DNA of 64,000 nt from Ichthyophis bannanicus. Lineage: Eukaryota; Chordata; Amphibia; Gymnophiona; Ichthyophiidae. The notes beneath the pieces are model-generated. The model saw only the letters and a list, made by a program, of their open reading frames with translations, made no database searches and was not told where the DNA came from. The position numbers and the translations under genes are program-made. Location: contig CM066031.1 in the NCBI GenBank assembly GCA_033557465.1, forward strand, positions 1,665,882,800 through 1,665,946,799. Reading direction: 5' to 3'. Position 1 is the first letter of the stretch; each line of letters opens with the position of its first letter. Positions 46,150 through 55,423 of this stretch are shown piece after piece.

Positions 46150-46560
46150 CGCTGTAGCCTGAACGTCCCTCATATGGCACCCTCGACAGCGCTCCATGGG
46201 GCTCCCCATAGGGAACATTATAAGGTGCCTTGGTGGGCAGTGCACCTTATAATGTGGTCTCTGGAGTGCCCCATAGGGTGACTACTGTGGCACCGTAGGT
46301 TAAGGCACAGTGAGAGTGTGTTTGTGGGCAGCACAAATGAAAATATAACGAAACACTCTCACAAACCACTGCTGAGATGTAAAGGGCAATGTCCCAGGCA
46401 GTTGTATGCAAGAGCTGCACTGGGGGATCGAGCCCATGATTCCCGTACCATCAGGCAGTCCGTCAACCAATGTGCCACACCTCTGCCACAATGCTTGTAT
46501 GTCAGCACCCCTACCTACAATTAATGCACATGAACGTGTCACACCTCCCTCGATCGTGTG
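46150..46560 (-). mobile_element. tRNA-headed SINE, family A (with body)
   Basis: Right part reversed: A region GGCACATTGGTTGACGG and B box GGGCTCGATCCCCC. Body to the left: CCCCATAGGGAACATTATAA, GGTGCCTTGGTGGGCAGTGC and ACCTTATAATGTGG, which form a short hairpin. The same body and head order is seen at 63715-64000. Confidence 0.65.
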
Positions 46561-46935
46561 ATAATGTGCGCCATGCAAGCTATTGTGCGGTCCCGACATC
46601 TGGATCCTAACGCTCCCCCCTGCCTTATGACATCCTGCACAGTTCTGCTGGGCACACATCAACACGGATTATTAAACACACCCCCTTTGTTTATGTGTTG
46701 AGCCACCCATTGCTATGTGAAAGGGCATAGCACACCGGTGAGAACAATGCCCTGAGAGCCAGTGGCTATCGGTTCAAAACTCAAGTGTGGCAAAGACCTG
46801 AGGAAATATAACATAGCAAACATTGTTTTTAAATGTCTGACAAATCACTGCTATGTGTGTCTGCAGCATAGAGCAGTACGTAGATTGTTGGCAACACTAG
46901 ATCCTGTATACTAGTTGTAGCAGAGACAGGAACAA
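46561..46935. other. TG/CA-rich with a plus-strand tRNA-like fragment
   Basis: Around 46725-46785 TGAGAGCCAGTGGCTATCGG and GGTTCAAAACTC resemble a degenerated tRNA-type SINE head on the plus strand. Confidence 0.35.
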
Positions 46936-47125
46936 ATGCACTGCACTCATGCACGTGTTGACGCACGTAGGCCTGTGCATCGCGGGGCATGTCGATGCGG
47001 GCGTATCAGCACGTGCTGCGGCGCGGCCGTATCAACGCGCACTGCGTCAACACGTGCTGCATCAACTCGCATGCGCATTGCGGTGCGCGTGCGTGCATGC
47101 GTACGTGCATGTCTGCATCCCTGAG
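46936..47125. promoter_or_regulatory. CpG-rich, partly palindromic block upstream of Myb-like gene 1
   Basis: GCACGTGTTGACGCA (46951-46965) is the exact reverse complement of TGCGTCAACACGTGC (47043-47057). Between and after them are GCACGTGCTGCGGCGCGGCC, a near NRF1-type site CTCGCATGCGCA, and ATGCGCATTGCG (47071-47082), a 12-mer also found at 54971-54982 in the central palindrome. CpG is abundant here but scarce in the flanks. It ends just before the Met at 47142, so a promoter role is a reasonable inference. Confidence 0.5.
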
Positions 47126-47862
47126 TAGTATGCAGGTGAGAATGGCCACCATATCAAGGAAGCCTGCATTCACCAGAAATGACCTGTGCCACCTGGCACA
47201 GCTCATTGAGCCAAGGCAGCACAGGCTGTTCTCTGGATCCTCCAGGCGGCAGGACCTGGTGAGAGTACTATGGAGGGCCTGGGAGCGTCTCACACGTTGG
47301 TACAACCGTGTGGCGGACTACCCACATGAGGTAAGTGTATGGGGACAGGTCAGTGTAGCCATATATATATCCAGTGTCAATTGTAGCTGTGCATGCAGCT
47401 TTGTGAAAGTATTCTATCCCAATTATGTGTATTCCTGACACCCACGTGCTATATTGTCTATGTATCACATCTTAGTGGTTTGCCCGTTATCCAGGGGGCT
47501 ACTGACCTGTGCACAGAGTCCCAGATGCCCTCCTGGTGTCATGTCAGCTGCTATAACTGAAGTGGTAAAACACACCATAACAAAGGTAGCCCACACATCT
47601 GCCTAGGGAGGTTCCATAATCATCAGTCTGGTATGGTGGGTTCTGCATTTGCAGGGTCACACATCTGCCCTACCACCAGGGGCCGTGAGACCTGCCACAA
47701 ATGGTCTGTCAGTCCCCCTGGTGATATGGATGTATGTGCCCCAGCAGTCTAAACCATCTGCCCACCCCCAGTTGCCCTGGGAGTGTAAAACAATGGGTCC
47801 CCAGCCCCCCTGGAGGTATGGTTATGCCATTGTTGCTGTTGTCCAATTCCCCCTATCCCGAG

Positions 47863-49135
47863 GAGTCCTGAGGGCCCATCAAAGTGGGCTGTCAGTCACC
47901 CTGGTGATATGGCTGTTTGTGCCTTTCCAGTTTAACATATCTGCCCCATCACCAGGAGTCCTGAGGGCCAATCAAAGTGGGCTGTCAGTCACCTTGGTGA
48001 TATGGCTGTTTGTGCCTTTCCAGTTTAACACATCTGCCCCATCCCCAGGAGTCCTGAGGGCCCATCAAAGTGGGCTGTCAGTCACCCTGCTGATATGGCT
48101 GCTTGTGCCACTGCAGTTTAACACTTCTGCCCCATCCCCAGGGGTCCTGAGGGCCCATCAAAGTGGGCTGTCAGTCACCCTGGTGATATGGCTGTTTGTG
48201 CCTTTCCAGTTTAACACATCTGCCCCATCCCCATGGGTCCTGAGGGCCCATCAAAGTGGGCTGTCAGTTACCCTGGTGATATGGTTGTTTGTGCCAATGC
48301 AGTTTAACACATCTGCCCCATCCCCAGGGGTCCTGAGGGCCCATCAAAGTGGGCTTTCAGTCACCCTGGTGATATGGCTGTTTGTGCCAATGCAGTTTAA
48401 CACATCTGCCCCATCCCCAGGGGTCCTGAGGGCCCATCAAAGTTGGCTGTCAGTCACCCTGGTGATATGGCTGTTTGTGCCTTTCCAGTTTAACACATCT
48501 GCCCCATCCCCAGGAGTCCTGAGGGCCCATCAAAGTGGGCTGTCAGTCACCCTGGTGATATGGCTGTTTGTGCCTTTCCAGTTTAACACATCTGCCCCAT
48601 CCCCAGGAGTCCTGAGGGCCCATCAAAGTGGGCTGTCAGTCACCCTGGTGATATGGCTGTTTGTGCCACTGCAGTTTAACACATCTGCCCCATCCCCATG
48701 GGTCCTGAGGGCCCATCAAAGTGGGCTGTCAGTCACCCTGGTGACATGGCTGTTTGTGCCAATGCAGTTTAACACATCTGCCCCATCCCCAGGAGTCCTG
48801 AGGGCCCATCAAAGTGGGCTGTCAGTCACCCTGGTGATATGGCTGTTTGTGCCAATGCAGTTTAACACATCTGCCCCATCCCCAGGGGTCCTGAGGGCCC
48901 ATCAAAGTGGGCTGTCAGTCACCCTGGTGATATGGCTGTTTGTGCCAATGCAGTTTAACACATCTGCCCCATCCCCAGGAGTCCTGAGGGCCCATCAAAG
49001 TGGGCTGTCAGTCACCCTGGTGATATGGCTGTTTGTGCCACTGCAGTTTAACACATCTGCCCCATCCCCAGGAGTCCTGAGGGCCTATCACAGTGGGCTG
49101 TCAGTCACCCTGGTGAAATGGTGTATGCTGTTCCT
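47863..49135 (+). repeat. 93-bp minisatellite, about 13.5 uniform units
   Basis: Units start GTCCTGAGGGCCCATCAAAG and recur every 93 bp (47865, 47958, and so on). Because 93 is a multiple of three, one plus-strand frame stays open for 515 codons (47649-49196) with a 31-residue repeat, GVLRAHQSGLSVTLVIWLFV then PFQFNTSAPSP. Variants are shared between non-adjacent units (FQF/MQF/LQF, GVL/WVL), as in unequal exchange. Each unit carries a splice-acceptor-like TGTGCCTTTCCAG or CCATCCCCAG. Diverged units flank it at about 47655-47860 and 49150-49450. Confidence 0.95.
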
Positions 49136-49196
49136 GATATCATATAATCCACCCGAATCCCAGGAGTCTGGAGAACTGTTGAATGCATCCAGTTAG

Positions 49197-49877
49197 TCAT
49201 TCTGCTGCTATGGTGTGTGTCGCAGAAGATGTGTGCTAGGACACCCTGTCCTCAGGGGGCCTGAGACCTGTCAGCAAAGGTGGATATGGCATCCAGATAT
49301 TGTGATAGGTGATGCTGTGTCCTGACAGACATGTGCCCCATCCCCCTGAGGCCCATGGCTCATAGAACAGGTCAGGTCTGTATCCTGAATGTATGGTAGG
49401 TGCAGCTGTGGATGTGGTGTGCAACCGTCCACCCATGGGGGCCATGAGACCTGATAGATATGGTGCGAAACACATCCATATGTCATATCTGTGTACCCAG
49501 TTTGTGGCAACATATCTAATCGGCTGATATGTTCAGGTCAGGCAAATACTCATGTGTTTGCCAGAACACACAAGGGGTTGGCGAGGTCCCCTCGAAACAC
49601 CAGCCTAGCCATGCCACAGGTGGCATGCTGCTGCCATGTTGTGCAGGGAGATGGTAGGGACAGGGTATGGTGCATCCAGGGTGTGATGCACACGACACAT
49701 ATGTGTGACTGCACACATGGCCACACATGTGGGGGCAGCAGCAACTGTTGGTACAGGTCACACTGAACAGAGGAGCAGGAGCAGCATGATGCCCTGCACA
49801 GAGATGTGTCACATCTGTGGACCACACACCAGGTTGATATGGCAGTAATGTACCCTCCCATTGTCACCCCCCACTAG
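49197..49877. other. Diverged minisatellite units and unassigned intron
   Basis: CCTGTCCTCAGGGGGCCTGA, GTGCCCCATCCCCCTGAGGC and CCACCCATGGGGGCCATGAG are old, mutated versions of the 93-bp unit. The rest of the stretch to exon 2 has no recognised feature. Confidence 0.5.
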
Positions 49878-50164
49878 GTAGAAGATCTACGGAAGAAGGA
49901 CAGGGAGATGAGGCTCCGTTATCCCGGCCACTTGGAGCGTGTACGAAGGCGGCCAGTGCCACAGTGGGGAGGTGAGTGTCACAACCTCTGTGACTCATTA
50001 GATGGGGTCACAGTGGCCCACCAGGCCCTGTGGGGCCAAACTATTCAAAGTGTCATGTGCATCATGTACGTGTGTGCTAATAACTGTCATGTCCCACAAA
50101 GGAGGACCACACAGCTCAGACACACGCGCAGGCCACGCAGAACCAGCCACGGTCCACCCACCAG

Positions 50165-50470
50165 AGAAGGCACGAGGGGGAGGCAGAGGAGGAGGAAGAT
50201 GAGGATGCGGAGACAGCAGCGGCGGTGTCAGCGGCAGCGGACGTGGAGGAGGAAGGGGGGAGGAGGAGGAGGAGGAGGGGCCAATGGAGCTGCCCGTGGA
50301 GGCAGAGGTGGGTGAGGAGGAGGGGGGCCTGGGGAGGAGGCAGCAGAGGCCCCTGTGTCTGAACTGAGCAACGGGGGAATGGTGGAGTTGGGGGGTGGGG
50401 AGGGGGGGGCAACCAAATGTGTGTGGGTCATGTCGGAGGGGGAGGAGGGGAGTGAGGGGTCTGCTCAGGG
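50165..50470 (+). repeat. G/A-rich (GGA)n-like low-complexity tract
   Basis: GAGGAGGAGGAGGAGG and G runs dominate. In one frame it codes poly-Glu expected of the acidic linker of Myb-like gene 1. Slippage in this tract is the likely cause of the frame changes. Confidence 0.75.
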
Positions 50471-50887
50471 TGGGTGGGAGGGCCTAGGGGCAGAGGTGGG
50501 GTGGACTGGGAGGCGGGGTTTGCTGTGGGAGGGGAGGTCTGGGTGGAGCACGAGACAGCACAGGGCACTGTGGGACCCTGCCAGCACACACATGTGGGTG
50601 GAAATGGTGCCCGGCTGGTTGTGCCCTCGTCACCCATTGCCACGGACAGGGCCCATGCACACACCACCACAGACACATCTGGCACCATGTGTGTATGTGG
50701 TCATAGGTGTGTACATGACCTGTCCGTGGCAATGGATGGCATGGCCCAACGACTGGGGGCCCTGGAACATACCATGCGTGTGCTGGCAGGGTCCGTCCTG
50801 CGTTTGGTCACCGAGAGGCAGCCTGTGGCAGGCACAGCTGCTGCCTCTCAGACACCATCCACTGATGGGCATCCCAGGAGTGTGTGA

Positions 50888-52199
50888 CGGCCCCTGGGGC
50901 GCCCACACACGTGCCCTGTGCTGTCCCGTCCCCATGACCTAACAGGACAGCTGAGTCCTGGTGACATGGGCTGCACTATAATGGACACACCACACTGGGT
51001 GGGAATGACTATGTCTGGGACAACAGATGATCAGATATAAATAGTTTTGATGTTTGTGTTAATTTGCACCGTTGTTGTTAATACAGTTTTTGGAAAACAT
51101 ACGAATGGTCATGTGTTTCTGTTACTGATGGACAATGGACATTAGCATGGGACATGTGTGTAGATAGGTATGTGTATGCACGGTACACATGGGTGTCATA
51201 CATGGACCCTCTCCACACACAGGTGTGGGGGCTGGCCATGTGTGTAGGCATGTGAGTCCACAGCTGAGACAGAGATGTGGCAATGTGGAGCATGTCCAAT
51301 AGTACCTAAGCACGGGCATGCTGTGGGCAATGTGCGGGAATGACATATGGTGCAGCATGCTGGTGTGCCAATAGCAGAACCCGCAAATAGCTATGTCTGT
51401 GCACGGAGGTTAGGATGTGCTACTGAACCCAGGAGCTGCTCAGGGAGATGGCCTCGAGTACGGCCCAGGACAATGCATGTCACAGGGAACGTCAGTGGGT
51501 GATGTTATGTGCATGCATGTATGCGCAGCCGACCTATGTGAGCCACCCCTATCTGTCCGTGCCGCATGCAAGTCAATGTTGGAGGGCAGCCACATAGGCC
51601 ATGTTGCGGGCAGGGAGAATGTTCACACATGTCTGACCAAAGTGGGGGGGTATCAGGGATGGGAGACGGCGACAGATCCCAACACCAGACATGCAACACC
51701 ATGACATCTGTCATGTGCAACAGGTGTGGATGGCTATCAACCCACGACGAGGTCCTGGTGCTGAGACCTGGCACAGTCCATCCCACACAGGACATGTGGT
51801 GACCGCTGTGCAGTGATAGCCAGCAGTACAGACACCCCACCACCGAGGGGCATGGGTGATCCACATGAGGGCAGAGGAACAACATCAGGTGAACGCCACA
51901 TGGGGTAGCACATTGCCACACATCTGAGACCCGCACACAGGATATCATAGGTCAGACATGTATGTATTTGTAGGCGTATGTGATGTGTTACGTCCACTGC
52001 CCCAGTTGCAGTCGGTGTGTCGTACGTATACTATATGTCCACATCAACCACGACTGCAAGGCAATTACAGGTCAACAGGGATAGCGACCTGTCTACCCTG
52101 TCAAACATGCACATGAACAGATGTTGTTTCAATGTGTTTAATGTCCAACACACTCACATATGCACTGTTCCAATCAGAATCACTGCAGTGTACATTTAG
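50888..52199. other. 3' flank of Myb-like gene 1; TG/CA-rich
   Basis: After the stop near 50887, TAAATAGTTTTGATG and AATACAGTTTTTGG (about 51037-51093) could be in a polyadenylation region, but no clean AATAAA was found there. The rest, to 52199, has no recognised feature. Confidence 0.35.
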
Positions 52200-52428
52200 C
52201 AACCTGACTGTACCTTGCACAGGGCATTATGAGGTGGAATTACCTATTTTACAGGGAACAGGGGCTATGGAGGGTCATGCGGCTTGCCCAGGTCCACATG
52301 GAGCACCTGTGTGCCTTGTAACCCCAGTCCAACTGAGCCAGGGTAGCTATCCCCACTGGGAGTTTAAACCATGACCATACGGCCTGACGTACATTGCCCC
52401 AACCACTAGACCACACCTACAGGTCACT
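52200..52428 (-). mobile_element. CORE-type SINE, family X, old copy
   Basis: GGGCATTATGAGGTGGAATT, TTTACAGGGAACAGGGGC, GGTCATGCGGCTTGCCCAGG parallel the 25.6 kb copy base by base with substitutions. Reversed head: A region GTGGTCTAGTGGTTGGGGC and B box GGTTTAAACTCCC. It abuts the 3' exon of Myb-like gene 2. Confidence 0.75.
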
Positions 52429-54709
52429 TCCTGCATGGCCGCCCCCCGTCGCCTATGGCCCAAACCACCCCTCATCTGCTGTGTTGGTGGTGCAGCCTCT
52501 GGGGCTGGTGCTGGCTGTGGCATCCTTGCAACCATGGCCTCCAGTGCAGTGGCAATTCGTTCCGCTGCTGTCCGCAGCTGGTGCAGCTCTGCCGTGTTCC
52601 GGCTGACCTCAGTCCTTATCTGCTCCAGCGCCTGACGAGTGCCTGTGGGTGGAGGACATGGTGATATGTGCTATACCCCCTGCAAAGGCAACTGTCACAC
52701 ATGTACATGTCAGCCATATCCCACAGGATCAGTCTGTCACACACCCATGCAGGGCACATATCGCAACACATGACCATGGTCAGACCTCTGTGTCCCATGA
52801 GCCATTCCCAAGCATTTAATGGGGCCCAATGATGGGTCGTGGGACACAAAGAGCCCCAAGATACCTGTGTTGCAGCATGATCCATCCATATGCACCCTGC
52901 ACAGTGGCCATCTAACATAGGTGAGGGGACGTGAGGGGCATAGGACACACATGTGTATAGCTTTGGGGCGGTCAAGTCAACATTGCTGTCACACATTGCT
53001 AGGGTGCCCAGATACCTTTGCTACATGCTCAGGACAGTCTATGATGCAGTTCACTGTTGTACCATGCAAGTGAGACCTCGCAACCACCCACTGCTGTCTG
53101 CACCACTGTTGTTCTGTGCCCTTTACACATGCTGACCCCTGTGACGCCATGCTACACAGGTTTGGAATGCACAGGGCACCTGTCAAACCCCTCCCCCCCC
53201 CCATGGCTCTCGCCCTGCTATGTTGCCAACATGCAGTTCCCTGGTGCATCTGCGGACAACCCCCATGTGGATTCCTGTATATGCTCTTACCCATCTTCAG
53301 CATCGCGGCTCGCTGATGCAGTGTGGAGATGCAGCCCCTCCAATGCAGTTGCCATGCGTGGTGTGGGTTGGCCTGCCGAACCCTGGGCCTGACCGGGGTG
53401 TTGGGTCTCCCCCCTGTTGGCGCCCGCATGGCCATGTTCGGAGGTGCAGCTGGCCTCCACAGTGTCTGCCGTGCCCAGGAGCATGTCCAACCCCTCCGGG
53501 TGCATGCCTGCCCCAGGTGTGCCGTTGCCATCGCTGCTGTCATCTGCAGACATCATAGCCTCTGGCTCCTCACCATCCTGAGTCTCGGGCACTTCGTACT
53601 CCTCGGGTGGCTCCATGATGCTGTAGTCACCGGCATTGTGGGACGACATACACAACAGAGCTTGGATTGGTCCTTGCAACTATGTACACCTGTGTGGTAC
53701 ATGCACCCCACATGTGATGTGTGCTTGGCCATGCCCTGTGCGTGTGCCACATACTTCTGCCACTACTGTTACCTGGCCTTGCAGAGACACTGCCAAGCAC
53801 ATGCAGCACTGTGATGCTGCAGTCACCAGGTGCCAATTCGTGAACAGGGGTGCTCCACATTGTGTCAGTCAGTGCAGGAACAGGTGTGAGAGGTGTGGGA
53901 CGTGCAGGAGTTGTGCATACTGGGCAGCCAGGGGTTGGTAGGGGGTGTTGTTGGCACCATCTACGGGTGGGTGACTGGCCCATGCAGATGTCAGGGGCTG
54001 TGCTGGTGCAGGGGACACCTGTGGGCCTGGGGATGAGAGATGGGGACGACGTATGCCACCAGGTTGGGGGGGGGAATAGGATGCGGGCCACATAGGCAGA
54101 GTGCTGTCACATCATGCCTTTGTGACAGCAGGATGTGATGTGTGTACCTACCTGCCCTGGGATGGGCAGTGTCCAGTGCTTCCGGCAGGCCATGCAGGTA
54201 TACGGGACCAAGCCGATCAGCCAGCTCCTGCTCTAGTGGTGTTAGTGTGGGGGTAAAGGGCCCCCCCCACCTGTGCCCGCAGCATGTTGCTGCTCAGCGG
54301 CCATGTGGGCACGCACACCACGTTTTATGTCACTCATCCTCTTACGAAGGCTTTCAAGGTCTCGGTGAGGTCCCCCTGCCTGTGATACAGCCTCCTGAAC
54401 CTCCTCCCAGACACGTGTCTGTGTTGCCACAGTGGTGGTACTGCTGTGCTATCCATACAGGACATCGTAGTTTTCCAGGACACTTGCCAGGAGGAGATGG
54501 TTCTCTTGAGGGTTGAACTGAACAGCCCTCCTCCTTTGTAACGACGGCACTGGTTGCCGCTTGCACTTAGCGACAGGTGGTCCATGTGTGCGCTGTGAGC
54601 CACACGATGGCACAGCGGCCTCCTCTGCCGGCCTTTCACGGATCTCTGTGTCCTGCTGGACACGCACACCCTCCTCCTCCGCCACACCTGCCCTGTGCTG
54701 ACTCTCCAT
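52347..54709 (-). pseudogene. Myb/SANT-like gene 2 (Harbinger accessory protein), decayed
   Basis: Starts at Met 54709 (MESQHRAGVAEEEG). The Myb/SANT-like domain begins near residue 60: RRRAVQFNPQENHLLLASVL, ENYDVLYG, then an in-frame TAG (54451-54449), then VATQTRVWEEVQEAVSQAGG, HRDLESLRKRMSDIKRGVRA, HMAAEQQHAAGTGGG. A C-run near 54255-54262 shifts the frame; the next frame reads FTPTLTPLEQELADRLGP and reaches a donor at CAG|GTAGGT (exon end 54151). Further exons: 53620-53291 (acidic; IMEPPEEYEVPETQDGEEPE, donor GG|GTAAGAG) and 52640-about 52347 (coiled coil; RQALEQIRTEVSRNTAELHQ, RIATALEAMVARMPQ). A proline-rich exon may lie at about 54105-53870. The Myb domain would bind element ends. It diverges from the transposase. 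Confidence 0.75.
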
Positions 54710-54939
54710 ATTCTCCCACCCCCGACCACTGGCCTCCACCTCACACCTGCCCTCCCTGCTGCCTGCTCCTGACCTGTCTCTCCTGCCTCCCCTCCCCTCA
54801 CCCTCCTCCGCTCTGCCACACGCCCCTCCCCCTACCCCTCTCACTCTACACCACCACTCCCACTCACAGTATACTGCAGCTCTCACTGGCCCCTGGCACT
54901 ATCTGGGCTCCACTATAAATGCACACCTTCCCTCTTATC

Positions 54940-55225
54940 TGCAGATGTATTTATCATTTTGTATGGCGTAATGCGCATTGCGCATGCACGCAGTACCACA
55001 CATGCATTGTGTGTACGTCACACGCATATGCGCTATGCCGTACACAGTGCCTGGGTGGCGCATGCACAACGCGCATTGCGCATGCGCCACCCAGACACTG
55101 TGTACGGCGTAGCGCATACGCGTGTGATGTACGCACAATGCATGTGTAATACCGCGCGCATGCGCAATGCGCATAGCCACCGCCCGCGCGCAACGTAAGT
55201 TTGGCATTTAAATATACATGCTTAC
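54940..55225. promoter_or_regulatory. Divergent promoter region between Myb-like gene 2 and the transposase
   Basis: The 715 bp between the two start codons (54709 and 55424) contains the CpG-rich palindrome. Two NRF1-type sites (consensus YGCGCAYGCGCR) are at 55155-55166 (CGCGCATGCGCA, exact) and 55077-55088 (TGCGCATGCGCC, one base off at the end). A TATA-like TTTAAATATA lies at 55207-55216 on the transposase side, and AT-rich GATAAATACATC near 54945 on the other. NRF1 typically drives bidirectional CpG promoters; its use here is inferred. Confidence 0.55.
54971..55174. repeat. 204-bp CpG-rich palindrome, 12-bp loop
   Basis: Arms 54971-55066 and 55079-55174 (96 bp each) pair with about 10 mismatches by eye, all transitions. 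Seven of the ten are CG against CA or TG. The arms begin ATGCGCATTGCGCATGC and end GGTGGCGCATGC. Loop: CAACGCGCATTG. The rest of the neighbourhood is CpG-poor. Confidence 0.93.
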
Positions 55226-55423
55226 TTGGGACACTGAGGGGTTTCTGTAGGAGAGAGTCTGTGACGTGGTTGTGAGGTTTGAGGAGTGCTAGAGGATGTT
55301 TTCTTTGTGTATAGTCACTGTGTGTGTGAGTGTTCTTTGGCTTGTGTGTCTGGCTCTGTGTCTTCGTCAGTGAGGTGGGTGTCAGTGTTTGTGTGTTATT
55401 GTGCATCTGTAGCTGTTATGTGT

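Larger units (their letters stand above)
47331..49877 (+). other. Intron 1 of Myb-like gene 1
   Basis: Consensus splice sites GAG|GTAAGTGT and CCACTAG|GTAG, phase 0 on both sides. It is filled largely by a 93-bp minisatellite and its older diverged units. Confidence 0.55.
47142..50887 (+). pseudogene. Myb/SANT-like gene 1 (Harbinger-type accessory protein), decayed
   Basis: Exon 1, 47142-47330 (63 codons, MATISRKPAFTRNDL...), ends at GAG|GTAAGT. Exon 2, 49878-49971, opens after CCACTAG and closes at GGAG|GTGAGT. Together they read FTRNDLCHLAQLIEPRQHRL, AWERLTRWYNRVADYP, EVEDLRKKDREMRLRYPGHL: the helix, W-E and RKK pattern of the Myb/SANT-like domains found in Harbinger accessory proteins. 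A third exon (about 50101 on) encodes an acidic Glu-rich linker (EGEAEEEEDEDAETAA) that changes frame within G-rich runs. The C-terminal frame to 50887 is a helical segment (AMDGMAQRLGALEHTMRVLA, GSVLRLV). Such proteins bind the transposon ends and bring the transposase to the nucleus. The exon 2-to-3 phase does not fit the acidic frame, so it is broken or misread there. Confidence 0.6.

Noticed and set aside
47863..49135. CRISPR-like array
   Set aside because: Units are contiguous 93-bp repeats without unique spacers, in a vertebrate context.
47649..49196. 515-codon open frame as a real repetitive membrane protein gene
   Set aside because: Its period is a multiple of three and base changes between units show no sparing of the first two codon positions by eye; it lies within a convincing intron. 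Kept only as a minisatellite.
50355..50942. 195-aa glycine/tryptophan-rich frame
   Set aside because: It is an out-of-frame reading of the G-rich linker and C-terminal exon of Myb-like gene 1.
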